Assembly: GCA_003117195.1 (NCBI GenBank)
Contig: BDSI01000087.1
Coordinates: forward strand, 220,561 to 284,560
Direction: 5' to 3'
Source: Eudorina sp. 2006-703-Eu-15
Taxonomy: Eukaryota > Chlorophyta > Chlorophyceae > Chlamydomonadales > Volvocaceae
DNA length: 64,000 nucleotides
This document shows positions 28,486 through 42,300 of this stretch, in pieces. The notes below the pieces were generated by a model. It searched no databases. It had not been told where the DNA came from and saw only the letters and a list, made by a program, of their open reading frames with translations. Within the stretch, counting starts at the first letter, position 1; the number at the start of each line of letters is the position of its first letter. A program made the position numbers and the translations under genes.

Positions 28486-31400
28486 CTACCGGCCCTCCGC
28501 AGCCATCAGGTCGCCAAGACCCGTGATCATTAACGTGTCAAGCTGCTCCGAGCTGCCCAACGCCAAGCCCTTCTCATTCGCCAGGTGCAGCAGGCAGATG
28601 AAGGCCAGGTGGGTACTAACGCCCGCGAGCGAGTAGGCAGGTCCCTTAGTTGCGGCGGCGGCGGCGCCGCCATTGCTGGCCGGAACGATGCCGCCGCCAG
28701 CGGCGGAGGTGCAGGGACCCTCCTGTGAGGCTGCGGGTCCGCCGGCGGCCCTTGCAGAGACTTGGTCGAGGACGCTCTGGAAGGATAGCGGCGGGGCGAC
28801 GAGGGGTGCGGATTGGCGGCGCCGTGAAGCTGTGGCGACCGCCAGCTCCCTGGGGCAATGGACGGGGTTGCGCCGGGGAGGCAGAAGGGCGTGCGGGGGC
28901 GGGGGGCGATGGCGTGATTCGTGGGCGTGCCATTTCAACAAAGGCATATATCTATGGCATACACACAGCTTGCCCATTTACTACTTGCCTGGTGGTGAGA
29001 CAGGCCGGGCAGTGATGCCTGGCAACGGGCAGACGCGGATCCCCGCGATCCGGTCACGAAATGGAGACAGGCATTGGGTAGCGGTTGGGGGGTCAAGCGG
29101 GCACTCCTTCACCAGAGACAGAGGCAGAGGCAACAATCGTATCTTATCACCCTAGAGACACTCTTGAGCTAGCTGTCGACTGACTTGAGCGAGACTTCGA
29201 TGTTGGCCTTGAGCGTCGCCACGTCCGCCACGCCCGCCGTCTTGTCGAATTTCACCGGCAGGCGACGCACGCGCCGTGGCGGCTGCAGCAGCTCCTCCAG
29301 GGTGGGCGCCCGGCCGTCCTGGCCACCATGCACGACCAGGCGCACGGCGCCGTCGCCCCCAGCAGCGCCGTCATCGACATCGTAATCGTCGTCATAGTCA
29401 GCGTAGCTCCCCCCAGCACCTGCAGCCAGAACACCACCCCCTTTGGATCAGCCGACGACATGCGTCGTTTCAGGGTGTGCCAGAACCTAGACGCTGGGCT
29501 ATTGACTCTCTCTACATAATGTAACCGTGACCTCTCTCTCTATGCCAATTCGTCCCTGTCCCCCGGACGCGGAGGGAAGTTGCGCTGTCTAGTTTGTTAT
29601 CGTTACAAGGTGGACCCGAGTCCCGATCGGGTGTTCCAACGGGCCCAGATAGCTCGTGAGCGCCGGCGCTGTCGGCGGAAGGGCGGAGGCAGCGGTGCGG
29701 GCGATGGAGGCCCTGGCTCCGGACGCCCGTATCCGCCAGAAGCCACGCAGCCACCACGAGACCACAAAATCTGGATACTGCGACCAGTGCCCGGGTCACT
29801 CCTACCCGCATCATCGAAACCGCCGTCATCCCCGCCATCGCCATCATACTGGCCAGCAGAGTCCAGCACTGCACCGCCGCCGGGCGTGTCGTACGGGCCG
29901 TCCGTGGCACTCGCTGCGGGACCGCCGCCGTGGACGGCAGGGGTCCCGGGGGTGCCGGCCGCCGCTGCCGCGGCGGCGATCCCGAGCGATTTCCTTGCTG
30001 CGGCCGCCGCCGGCCCCCGGGCACCGCGACGCAGCAGCCGTTCGCGCTGGTTGTCCGAGATCAGCAACGCGCGCCACGTCTCCTGCACCGAGCAGGAGAA
30101 GCTGCTGCACCCGTCGGTGGTGCCGCTGTGCCCGCGGGCCCTTCCTCCCAGCACGCCGAGGATGCCAGGCCCGCCGCCCACAGCGGGGCAGCCCATGTCC
30201 GATACCGCCGGTGCCGCGGAGAAGTAGCAGCGCAGGGCATCCAGCCGCGCGGGCTCCTCCAGCGGCATGCACAGCTTGGCGGAGGCGTCGCGCCGCGCGG
30301 TCTTGTAGGTGTGCTGGCTCACGGGCTCCAGTTGTGGCTCCGGAGAGGCTCGCCAGTCCAGGGCCTGGTACTCGGGCTTCGGCCTGCACGGGAGAGATGC
30401 ACGCATGGGGGGCCGGGGGTAGGGGGCCGGACCGGGTGGCTAAGGCATCTCCGGGCGGCAGCTGTGGCGCCGGGGCAGGCTACCGCCTGAGCGAGCACGC
30501 TGCTCTTCACGTGATGAGTAGCTATGCCGACGAGGTTGCTTCATTCTTTTCACTTTATGCATCCGTAGGCGTCGGCGCCGTGCTCCGCCTATTTCCACTC
30601 ACAGGAGCTCCTCTATTGCGCGGGTGCGGTGCGCTGCGTTCAACCAACACAATACACGGCGCCTGCGTCATGATTTCATTCCCCCAGGTTGTTCTACGCA
30701 CGAGTATATGTCGGGTCTGTTCTCTAAACACATATACACACGAGGAGGTTGCGCACAACGACTACTTGGCACCTGGATCGGCAGATAGGAGAGGTGCTCG
30801 ACCGAAACACAAGAGGGCCGCCCCGGGAGCCTAACAGAATCTCCTACTTTCGAACTCGTGGCTTCGTCGCCGCCCCTGCCGCCTTCCGAGCGTGAGTCTT
30901 CCACCAGGTCCGTTGAAGCGCCACGGAGCCGCCCGGTGCGCTGCTGGAGGCAACCCCGAGCAGGCTGAGGAGCGCCGACTCGTCGTCTGACGCGGCCCCA
31001 TCGGCGCCCGCAGCGTCGTTCCCGAACGCACCGGCAGCCTGGGATTGTGCAAGCGTAGACGGCGGAAGGATACCTTACGCGCTTCCGCATGCCCGGTCGC
31101 CTGCCGCGTGGGTCTCCGTCGCACTAACCCCCAAACCGCGCGGCGTAAAAGCAACAGTGCCCGGCATTTCAGTCAAGGGCACGTTATGAAGAGCGGCTGC
31201 GCGCTGCAGTGCGCCCCAAATCATATCCATAACGTTTGATTTTCCAAATACATGTGAAGCAACATTTTAGCAATCTGTTGAATGGGCCCATCAAGCGGTG
31301 GCCCCGATCCACACATACCTGGCCATCAGCCCGCTCATCGTCCGAAGCAGCTGCACCGAAGTGCCCGTCCCGCTGGTCGTCTTCGTTGGTGTACGGCTCG

Positions 31401-34400
31401 TCATCGCCTCCGGCCCCGTACCCCGGGGAATCGTACCCCTCAGCGGATGCGTCCATTGGCGGCTCAGCTTGGTCATCGCCGCCGTCGCCCCATGGCCCGT
31501 CCTGCTGCTGCTGTTGCTGCTGGTGCCGGTCTCCATCCCCCTGCGCCCCGGCTGGGTCGTCCATGTCCACGTCCATGGCGTCCTCGGCCTGCCGAACAAC
31601 CTGCCGCACCACGAGGTTGCGCTGGGCCTCCGCCCGCGCGCTCTCATTCGCGGCTGGGGGCCGGGTCGATGCCGGGCCCGGGTCGCCGTCCAAGTCCGCA
31701 TCCGGGCCGATCATAGCCACCGGCATACCGTCACGCGCAAGGCAAATAGGAGCGCATGAGAAGAAAAAGCCGTCAGTGGAAAGTATGTCCGGCTTGCCGT
31801 GTCGGGTGTGGTCCCCTGATGATCAGCTTTGGCTTGGCTGTTTGGGGCAGCGGGTTCGGCAATTCTGCACCCCGTCTTGTTTGGGGACCAAACGTGGATA
31901 CATGCCAATCATTGCGAAGGTGCCCCCTGCAGCTCAATGGCAGCGTCGACATGGCCACTCACCCAGCGCATCCCGGAGGAGCTTCTCGGGGTCCACCTGC
32001 CTTGCAACCTCCAGGCCAGGCAAGTCCAGCCGCGGCTGTCACCAAGGGGGCGCAACATCCCGGCACCATGCATCGCACAGAGCGACGCAGGGAAGGGCGC
32101 TTTCGCTGAGCTGAGCAACAATACGCGGCGACGAACATGCGATGATCGACTTGTCTACCGCTGCTGCGCTCAAGGGCCAAAGCAGGCACGCATGCGACGT
32201 CCCGCTGCTCGCTTACGCGGCTTACTCCCGGCTGGTGCATGCAGAGTCGCCTCTGCTGACGTCGCAACAGCCCCTCATGTAGACACGGTAATTCGGTAAC
32301 AGGGCCCGGGGCGCCCTGCTTCTCTCAAAGTGACACATTCGTGCCTTCCAACACACATCTTACGAATGCTGATGGCCCTGATGCAGCGCACGCCCACCTG
32401 CAGCAGCGCGTATAGCTGCTCGATGCCTGGGCTGAGCGGCGCGGAAGCCGCGGCCCTGAGGCAGTCCTTCACTCCCGGCAGCGCCGCCAGGTCCACCTGC
32501 GCGAGCACGGCACACGCTGCGTGGAGAAGCTTCCAATGCTCATAACGACCACAGGCGCCCTTCAGTCCCGGCGCGTTACCGGCTTGGAATGCGCCCACAT
32601 TGATGCTGCCCAAATGAGATTTTGCGGGTCATTTTTGCGCTGCACCCTCATAGCCAGAAGCAAGCACAGGGACAGCAGAGTTCATTGCCCCCTCTCAACT
32701 CTCCACGTCCGACGCGTGTCGCATGTCTCTCCGACGCGTAGACGCCGCGAGGCGCCATTGTTTGCGCAGCTGCGGGTGCGCGACATCGACTGACGTCCCT
32801 GACACACGCACCAGCGCATCTCCAGGTCCCGCTGTACCAGCGCCTTCGGGGACTTGGGGCAGCAATCCCTGGGGCCTACAGATCAAGAAACGGACGCGTC
32901 ATGGGTCACATGCATAAGCGCATTCACGCCTGTTCGCACCCCCCCCCTCCTGCACATCAGAAGAGAGGCCTTCACGTGCAGGCGCGCCTAGATGGGCGGA
33001 CGCGAAGCCGCCTATCGCAGCCCTGTGAGCACCTGGCCAGAAACATCTGGCCTCGTCAAAAAGGCCGCAATGCCTCCCCGAATGTGCGGACGGAATGCGG
33101 GCAGGGTTGACCACCGCTGTGCGGTCTGTCGGCAGCTGTCTGACCTGATATTGGGGTCGAAGACGACGTCCGTGCCGCACAGTACCGGCAGGTTGTGCAG
33201 CAACAGCCCTGCGGGGCAGGACCCGACCACCGCATGGCAGAACACGCTACGACGTCATAATCATAGTCAGACAACCGCTGGATTGCAGCAACTGCAGAGC
33301 TGCCATCTCCGCGAACGACCTAAATAGCAAGCGCCGTTTCCCAAACGTGGCTCAGGCCCATCAGGCCGGGTCAGCCTTACAGCTCGTTGTCTGACTAGGA
33401 AATTCGGCTATAACCAGGATGCCACCGACTATTTGATGCCCGCGCCAGTGCGTGCCGCGATTGCAGCTGGTGACGGGGTCCTGGCACCCACCGACCCGAG
33501 TTGCCAGATTGCCCCCTGGCGTGTGCTCCTGGCTGAGCAGCGCCGAACCGCACCTTGTGGGCTGTTCTCGTCGATGAGGCGGGACGTCCGGATGAAAAAT
33601 GGGTCTGCGTCGAAAGTCGCCTCCTGTGCATGGGCGCGCGATCCAGGCGATTGCGATGTGGATCGCCAAGAGCGGACCGGCAGCCCGAACAGAGGGCATC
33701 CAGAAACGTGGCTGTCGGCTGCCCGCTACTGCAAACCCAACCGTGATGTACCTTGACGCGCTGCTTCAGGTCGCCATTTTCAGCCAACGTCGCCTCCACG
33801 TTCGCGGCTCCCTGCCGCCTCCTAGCTTTTGCGGCGCGCCCAGCGCCGCCGTCCGCGTCGCCCTCCCCTTGCGTGAGGTTCTGATCCTTGTCGGCGCCGT
33901 CCACGTCTGCGGCGGCAATCAAGGGCCGCGAAAAAAACATCCCCAAATCATGTTCGCCTGTCTGCTAAGCGTTTCACCGCTGGCTTCTGGCCCCTAAACA
34001 TAATAACCAACCCTCATACCCGTGCACATGGGTCTCGTCATTTGCAGAACTTACCATCACCCTTGCGCGCGACCCCAGAGCAGATGTCCAGGATGGATAG
34101 GGTGATATTGTATGTTGCATCCACCCGTTTCTGCATGTTTGGGTATCGCAAGACGTTCGGTCGCACTCGTGCGAGGGCTTCGCAGCATCACGATCAAGGA
34201 CCAGCACTCCGGGTGCCGACCCCACGCCCACCTCATAGATTTTCATGCCGATGTCGAGCCCTTGTCCTGCGGTTTGAAAATGTGACTCTCCACCGAGGGC
34301 GTGCGCTTTCGCCTCATCGGAGAATACGATGGTCTGAGACCAACAGGTTCACGAAGGGATGTGATTAGTCATGGCTAACGACTTCGGTACGATCATGGGC

Positions 34401-34739
34401 CGGGCGGCTGGCAACGGGAACTCACACTGAGGGCGTCAATCCCTTGCAGGTCAAAGGCGTTGTTAGTGCTGATCTTGTTTCCACCGAAGAGCGCAGCGAG
34501 ATTTCTCAGGATCTCCCTGGCTTGGGCGGTCCCCATATTCTTCGCCTCCGGACCAGGCTTCCCAGTGGCGAATCGGCCGGCAAGTTTTTCAGCTGCACGC
34601 TGCCGACGTCCCTGATCCATCTCCACCTCTTCATCATCGACATCCATGTCGTCCATCTGTCCAAGGCGCTGGCGCTCAACCAGCCAAAGCATTCCAACTT
34701 CCCAACATGTTCTTCGTTACTCACCTCGGTATCAACCAT
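28486..34739 (-). CDS. CAPH: Condensin complex subunit CAP-H (Barren, kleisin)
   Basis: Condensin I/II kleisin bridging the SMC2/SMC4 heads in chromosome condensation. Exons (minus): 34739-34725, 34656-34426, 34333-34232, 34130-34055, 33906-33752, 33623-33554, 33208-33033, 32496-32398, 32035-31963, 31653-31319, 31038-30848, 30383-29806, 29419-29181, 28776-28486; ~876 aa, all phases fit. Barren-family landmarks in order: NKISTNNAFDLQGID; HFQTAGQGLDIGMKIYEKRVD; ANVEATLAENGDLKQ; FDADPFFIRTS; GLLLHNLPVLCGTDVVFDP; VDLAALP..LSPGIEQLYALL; an acidic stretch DDEPYTNEDDQRDG; PKPEYQALDW; VRRLPVKFDKTAGVADVATLK; and the C-terminal AFICLLHLANEKGLAL. CAP-H over II-kleisin CAP-H2 is favoured by these motifs. 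A long Ala/Gly/Pro insert precedes the last third. Weak points: the tiny first exon (alternative start 34692 in a longer second exon), the junction 29181/28776, and a possible missed exon between 33033 and 32496. Confidence 0.88.
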
Positions 34740-36341
34740 TTCCTTTCAGCTGGGAGAATGGCAAGCTGTTGAGCACAGGGCGCTTCAACGCGCCCCTTAA
34801 GCAAGCCTCGCGTGCCAACGCGCGCGCCCCTTTTGCAGGAGAGCCACGTTGACAAATTGTTGACGATATTTGTACCGAAAACCTAGGATATGATTTTCAC
34901 GTGCTTGTTTTGCGGGATGCACATCTGTCCCAAATTTGAAATTCAATGCTGCCTTCGAGGATTCGTGGGCATAGAGAAATTGACACGCAGTGATTCCTAA
35001 AACCATAGCTTCAAATGTAACAGCTGTAAAAACACTGTATAACTGCAGTAACAGCCAGGTCGGGGTCGGTTGGTTGGGTTGGTTTTTGAGTACGAATACG
35101 GTAATATCATCTTGCGTCCAGGCGTCCCGCGACGTCAGCCCACCTCCGCGTTGCGCTGCCAGGTAAGTAAGCAGCAGTTTCTTCTGATTACTGATCCGGA
35201 AGTCCCGTTTGGCTCCAGTGTTAGTACTACGGAAGGCTACGGGAGATGGGCAACAGTGGGCAACCCGTGCGCAACATTCGGCACACCTTCACAGGCGTGC
35301 CGCCTGCTTTCTACAGATTTAGGAAAACTCAAATGTGCGCATACCATGGACGTGACGGATCAAGCAGCGCTGCAAGCTCGATATGACACGAAAGAGAAAT
35401 CGTCCTGCTGGGAAGAGTACCCCAAGTGCCTAAACGATGACTGCTGAACGACAACCTGATAGTTCTGGTCCGTCGTCTCACATCTCGCCGTCATGCTGCC
35501 AACGCGGACTTGACACGAGCGCACCGCACACACGGGCGATGCGGCATCCCCAACAATCTTACCCGTGCGCTCAAGGACCAGTTCCAAGGACCAGTGCCCT
35601 AGCCCTGCCCAGGCACACATCCTCCAATCCCCAAATGGTCAGCATGCAACACGCCCTGCATCCCTAACCAGCAACCTACCCGAAAGCGGCAGGAAGCGGC
35701 CCATGACAACCTGCCATGCTGAAAGGCGCCGCCCTGCAGGTCCCCAACCCTGCGCCGCCGTCTATCCCACGCAAACCCCAATACCCAACTCGTCCTGGGG
35801 CCAACACGTATCAAGCCGCGCAGGGACCCAGACAAGCCGGACGCAGCCATCCCTGGGCGGGATATCCCTGAGCATGATAACTTGATAAGCCATCCCTGCC
35901 ATGCCAAGCTCCGTCCGGCGCTGCGCAGTCCGACGCGGGAGACGGCGCCGCCGCTCGCAGCCGTGGCAAGTGGCGCCGCCGCCGCCGTTGCACCCTGGTC
36001 AAGGTCCATGCCCCACCCAGCGCGTCAATGTGATCCTGTGATCCCGGCAGCTGTGCAGCCCTACCAGGCCGTCGCATGACCATCCCTGCAGGGCCGGTTG
36101 GGGGGGCAGGGTCCACGGACACGCGCCACACCGGCCGCGAGCCCCATGCCCCTCAGCCCAGACGCAACCTACCCGACCCAGTTCCCGTTTTTCCCTGCAC
36201 TGCCAGCGGTTTGAGCACCCCTGACAAGCCAACTAAGGTTGCGAAACCGTAAAAGCGCAACAAACCGAGCACCCACCCCTCTTCCTCACGCTCAATCAAT
36301 ACTCACGCTTCGAACTAAAACACATACCCGCGACCCCGTCC
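34740..36341. other. MPND-like 3' UTR and CAP-H upstream region
   Basis: 1.6 kb between two same-strand genes. It must hold the 3' UTR of the MPND-like gene and the CAP-H promoter. No TGTAA on the minus strand and no clear TATA box were seen. No conserved frame. Confidence 0.4.
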
Positions 36342-39300
36342 TCATATCTCGTGGTCATCGTCCGGGACATCGTCGTCCTCCAACACAATCTCCTCGTCGT
36401 CCTCCGTCTCCTCCTCATCGCTGTTGAACCGTACGGCAGCCGCCAGCGCGCCGTTGGCCTTCGGCGCGCGACGCGACCTCGCCGCCGCCAGACTGCCGCC
36501 CGCGTGCCCGTACTCGTACCCGTACCCGCCGCCCTCGCTGCCGCCGTCCCGCGAGCCGCGGCTCCCGCCACCGCGCTGCTGCTGCTGCTGCTGCTGCTGC
36601 CCCGAGCGCTCGAATTCGTGCTGGACCATGTCGCGTACCATGTTGCCGTACGTGATCTTCAGATCTCCTTCGAACATCTCGGGCAGGTGAGACGTGACGG
36701 ACCCCACCAGCTTCTCCAGGCAGGTCTGCGGCGGCCGGCCGGGGCCGGCGGGTCGCCAAGGCAGCGCCATGGGGGCGCGCGTGGGCCGCCCCGCGTACGT
36801 CCGCGCCGTGTGCTGTCCACAGGAGGGGTCCGTTGGGCGAGAGGGGCAGCGGAGGTGAGAGAGGGGAGGGCGCGAGGGGTTTAGGGCATTGACAGACATA
36901 AATTCAGCCGCGCTGCTGCTGCTGCTGCTGCCAGATCTCAGATCCGCTCGGGGTACGACGGAAGCGAAAGCTTGTCTGGACAGGCAGGGGAACGGGCCAA
37001 GTGTCAAGGAGACCCGAGCAGGCCGGACCACCGAACCAGCATCAGGTTTGCCTACATCAAGCGATGACGAGGTTCAAAATGACAGTTAAAACTACGCAGG
37101 AGGAGCTAGCTAGCTAGCTAGCTAGCTAGCTGATATGGCCGCAAGATGCGGCACGAGGTTGCGAGGCACCCGGTAGTCCACGTGGGCGGCGCTGATGGAT
37201 GTACCGCAGACGCAACATACGGCAGCGAGTGCCGCCGTTCTTGCGGCCGCCGCCATCACCATCACCATCACCATCACAGCCCAACGGGAGATTGGGAGTA
37301 CCATCGCGGATCGGACGCAGCCAGCCGCGAAGTACATGTCATAGGCATCACATCAACCCGCCACCTAGCCCTCCATCCAACCCTCCATCCAACCCTCCAT
37401 CCAACCCTCCAGCCAACCCTCCATCCAACCCGCCACCTAGCCCTCCATCCAACCCTCCCATCCATCCACCTCCCTCCATCCAGCCGCCACCTAGCCAGCC
37501 CGCCCTCCATCCATCCATCCAGCCCTCCATCCAACCCTCATCCAACCCTCCATCCAGCCTCCAGCCAACCCTCCATCCAACCCGCCACCTAGCCCTCCAT
37601 CCAACCCTCCATCCAACCCTCCATCCAACCCGCCACCCAGCCCTCCATCCAGCCCTCCATCCAACCCTCCATCCAACCCTCCATCCAGCCCTCCATCCAA
37701 CCCTCCATCCAACCCTCCATCCGACCCTCCATCCAACCCTCCATCCAACCCTCCATCCAACCCGCCACCCAGCCCTCCATCCAGCCCTCCATCCAACCCT
37801 CCATCCAGCCCTCCATCCAACCCTCCATCCAACCCTCCATCCAACCCTCCATCCGACCCTCCATCCAACCCTCCATCCAACCCTCCATCCAACCCTCCAT
37901 CCAACCCTCCATCCAACCCTCCATCCAACCCTCCATCCAACCCTCCATCCAACCCTCCATCCAACCCTCCATCCAACCCTCCATCCGACCCTCCATCCAA
38001 CCCTCCATCCAACCCTCCATCCAACCCGCCACCCAGCCCTCCATCCAGCCCTCCATCCAACCCTCCATCCAGCCCTCCATCCAACCCTCCATCCAACCCT
38101 CCATCCAACCCTCCATCCGACCCTCCATCCAACCCTCCATCCAACCCTCCATCCAACCCTCCATCCAACCCTCCATCCAACCCTCCATCCAACCCTCCAT
38201 CCGACCCTCCATCCAGCCCTCCATCCAACCCTCCATCCAACCCTCCATCCAACCCTCCATCCAACCCTCCATCCAGCCCTCCATCCAACCCTCCATCCGA
38301 CCCTCCATCCAACCCTCCATCCAGCCCTCCATCCAGCCCTCCATCCAACCCTCCATCCAACCCTCCATCCAACCCTCCATCCAACCCTCCATCCAACCCT
38401 CCATCCAGCCCTCCAGCCGACCCTCCATCCAACCCGCCACCTAGCCCTCCATCCAACCCTCCATCCAACCCTCCATCCAACCCGCCACCTAGCCCTCCAT
38501 CCAACCCTCCATCCAGCCCTCCATCCAGCCCTCCATCCAACCCTCCATCCAACCCTCCATCCAACCCTCCATCCAACCCTCCATCCGACCCTCCATCCAA
38601 CCCTCCATCCAACCCTCCATCCAACCCTCCATCCAACCCTCCATCCAGCCCTCCATCCAACCCTCCATCCGACCCTCCATCCAGCCCTCCATCCAACCCT
38701 CCATCCAACCCTCCATCCAACCCTCCATCCAACCCTCCATCCAGCCCTCCATCCAACCCTCCATCCGACCCTCCATCCAACCCTCCATCCAGCCCTCCAT
38801 CCAGCCCTCCATCCAACCCTCCATCCAACCCGCCACCCAGCCCTCCATCCAACCCTCCATCCAACCCTCCATCCAGCCCTCCAGCCGACCCACATGGAAC
38901 TGCGTGGACACGAGGCTCATGATGTCCATGTGGGAAGTGGGGTTCTCCGCCATCTCCACCGCCAGGGCCATCGGCTGGAGCCCAGCCGGCGGCGCCGCGG
39001 CCGCGGCGGCAGCACCGCCGCCGCTGTCGCCGTCGGCGCCGCCGGGCGGCAGCGACGGCACCGCCCGCGACCTGTCGTACTCAACGTGGAACCAGGTGAT
39101 GGCGCTGGATACGGTGTCTGGCGGGGCATCCGGCAACGGCGCAAGATGGGCAGCGGCGAAGCGGATGTGAGCGGCGGCTCCCCGGCGGCTCAGTACCACC
39201 CGAACCAGAGATAGCAGGGGGTCGGGGCCCCATACCGTGCACCAGGCTCCCTCGCCAGCCATCATCCCTCACCGGCTCGCCGGCCATCATCCCTCACCGG

Positions 39301-42300
39301 CCATCATCCCTCACCGGCCATCATGAGAAGGTGGCTGATGCTGATGACGGGGCCTTCCTGCCTGATGCACTGACGGGGCCCTCTCGGCCCCCGAGAATGT
39401 GCCTCGCGGCCATCACCCGAATCCCCGCTGCGCACCCTCACCCGCCCACCCATCCACCATGCCCCCGAGGGAAACTGCCCGACCGCGCCCGCGCTCACCC
39501 GGCGGCACCGCGGGGTCGTACGGCGACACGATGGCGCACACGCACGGCTCGTCGCCGGCCGCCGTGCGCGCCTCCTCCTGCGCGCGCGCCGCGAACAGCA
39601 CGTCCAGCGCGTTGGGCGCGGCGCCATAGGCGGGATGCGACCTGTAGGCACCGACGCACTGGAGGTCCCAGTTGCGGATCACCTCCAACACACGGGCGCG
39701 GTCCGACGGGTCGAACTCCACAGCCACGGGCGGCCGCGACGCGGGCCCGGCCGAGGCGGCGGCGCCGGCGCCGCCGGCGGAAGCCCCCGGCGGCAGCGGA
39801 GGCGGCGGCAACGCCTGCGGCACTTCCAGCACGGGGAATGCTCGGCTGACGGTCAGGGTACGCGTGGCGGGGTCGAAGGCGCCGGCGAGGAGGCCGCCCA
39901 CCTCCGCGGAGGAGCAGTGGGCGTGGAAGTCCATCACGATGATAACCCTGCGGCGCATGGCCGTCGTCGTCGGGGGCCAAGCAAGCACGCGCGCGCGCGG
40001 GGGTGGGGGGAAGGGTATGGGAAATTGGTAGACAGTGCAAACTGGGGGGGGGGAGGGGGGCGTGGGGTACGAGAAGGTGGGCGGAATAGGATGAAGGGTT
40101 TGGGGCCTGCTGGGCTGCTGGGCAGGGGAGTGGGGCGGGGGCAGCTCGCTGCGCGGGAGGCTTAGTTGCCCTGTGGCCCTAGGGTACGGGCCTGATGACC
40201 TCGACGACCAGGTGCCAGGCAGCATCCCACAGGCTATAGACGACACCCGCGAAGCGCCCCACGCATCGGCGCCTGTTTGCCGGAAGCGGCATTCGGGTCC
40301 GGGGTCCGCAACACGCAACCCTGCCCGCGCAGAGCGCATGCACCTGCGGTTGGGGCGGGGCTTTCAAAATGAAGCATCATCTCGCCCTCGTCCCTTCCCT
40401 CTACTGTGCGTTTGTCCCCCCCTTTCGGTTCGAGCCGTTAGCGTCACCCCAGCCCTGCCCTGCCCGCCTGCGCCTTGGGCTCGTGCACGCAAGGGAAGGC
40501 CTTTTGAGTCCCGCGAGTCCCTCGCCCCGTCTCCGGAAAACGACCCACATGTCCGAGACCTGCAGCCGGAAGGGCTGCGCGCCCGCCTCGCCGCTGCCGG
40601 GGCGGGCGGTCGCGGAGTAGCTGCCGCAGGGGACCGTGGCCACCGGCGGCGGAGGGAGGGGGAAGAGCGGGCCCTGGTGCACCGGCGCGGGTGCGGGGGC
40701 TGCCGGCTGCGGGCAGGAAAGGCACGGGCGAGGGGAGGCGTCAGACTGCCCTCAGTGACGCCATCACACACGGGTGGTCACCTGATCGGGGTAGGTTGCT
40801 CGTTGGAAGCACGGGGCAATCAAAAGGGACCATCAAGCAGGGAGACCCGTCCTGGGGTCGCACACACGGCCGGTCGAGACATCGTGGCATCGGGCCATCT
40901 TTGGGAGCAGGGCTCACGCGAGGTCACGCAGCTTCCATCAGCGGCGCGATGGCAGGTTGCGAGGTCAGTGTTACTTCCCTCGCACTGTGGCTAATGGGCA
41001 ACAGACCCGCCGCCGCTGTCACGTCTCGTACGCTTCACCACTGCCCCCCTCCCTGCCCCCCTCCCCGCCCCTCTCCCTGCCCCCATCGTGGCTCGCCCGT
41101 GACTCCCAATCCCCAAGGGCCAGCCGCGCTTGCTTCCCCAACCCCGCTCCCGACTTCCCTGTGGGACGAACCGCAGCGCAGCCCCGGCCGGCGTGAACCC
41201 CCCGCGTGAACCCCGCGCACCTTCAGCTTCAGTTTGATCTTCAGGCCTGGCCGCCCCGCCCCGCCCGACCCGGGACCTCCATCCGCATCGCCGTCCGTGC
41301 GCTGCCGTTTGCGGGGCGGCCCATCTGGGTAGGGGGGCGTACAGGCGGCAACACGGCAGGCGGAGGATCGAATCACGAGATCACGCAGCGTCCGTTCATT
41401 CGACCTCTTACCGACGCTACTGGGTCTGGCCTGAAGCAACAACCAGTCGCTGGTTTGGTGTTTATGCACACATGTGACATGTGACGGTGTCGCTCATGTA
41501 CCGGCAAGCCCAGGCTAACCATCGCGCGCACACAACACACTTCCGGGCCTGGGCGGTCATGGGTGGGCTCTTCATTAACACACACCCTTTATTTTCAGTT
41601 TTCCTCAGTTTTCTCCTCACCTCCTCAGTTTTCATTTACACACACTTTCTCTCACACAGCACATCGCCCTCACCCTCCTCCGTGCCGTTGGTGTCTCCGC
41701 CCTGCCGCAGCGGCGAGGGATGCGAGCTGGAGTGCGGCGAGGGCCCGGTGACGCCGCCCGGCGGCGTGGCCCCGCGCGCCGTGGCCCCGCTGCCCAGCCC
41801 CGACGCCGCCAGCTGCTGCCGAAGGTACTGCTCCTTGAAGTGCTCCAACAGCCTGCAGCGCAGCGCAGTGCAGTGCAGCAGAACGACTCACGTTCGACTG
41901 GGCGCCAAGGATGCGCTCCTCCCATCGCCGGGTGGCGAGGTGCAGCGCTGTATCATTCTTAGGACGTTCGGAGGGTGAAAACGTTCGGAGTGGTACACCA
42001 GCCGCATGCACTCGCGGACCGACAGGCACTCCTCAGAGCGTGCCGTGCGCTATTGAAGGCAAGGGGCCGTGCAGTACGTACGCGTGCACGGCCCCGTGCC
42101 GTTGCTGCTGCTTCCGCTGCCTTTTCCGTCAAAGGCGCCGCCGCGTTTGGCGCACTCACTTTCCCGCGTACTTCACCGCCTTCCAGCCGTCATCCGCCTT
42201 GCGCTCCGGGTTGAGCTTCCGCTTGACGAAGATGGAGAAGGCGGAGGGCGATTCGAAGGATTGGCCTGCGGAGGAGGGCGACGCCGCGCCGCAGGGTCGG

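Noticed and set aside
32801..32866. Possible extra CAP-H exon after the strong acceptor TTCTTGATCTGTAG at ~32867
   Set aside because: The phase-0 translation shows no kleisin-like residues, and direct joining of 33033 to 32496 already restores the conserved order.
37199..39214. 671-codon TLHP-repeat frame (plus) and GWRV/GLDG/GWME frames (minus)
   Set aside because: Translation of an intronic 12-bp minisatellite; flanking conserved exons splice over it in phase.
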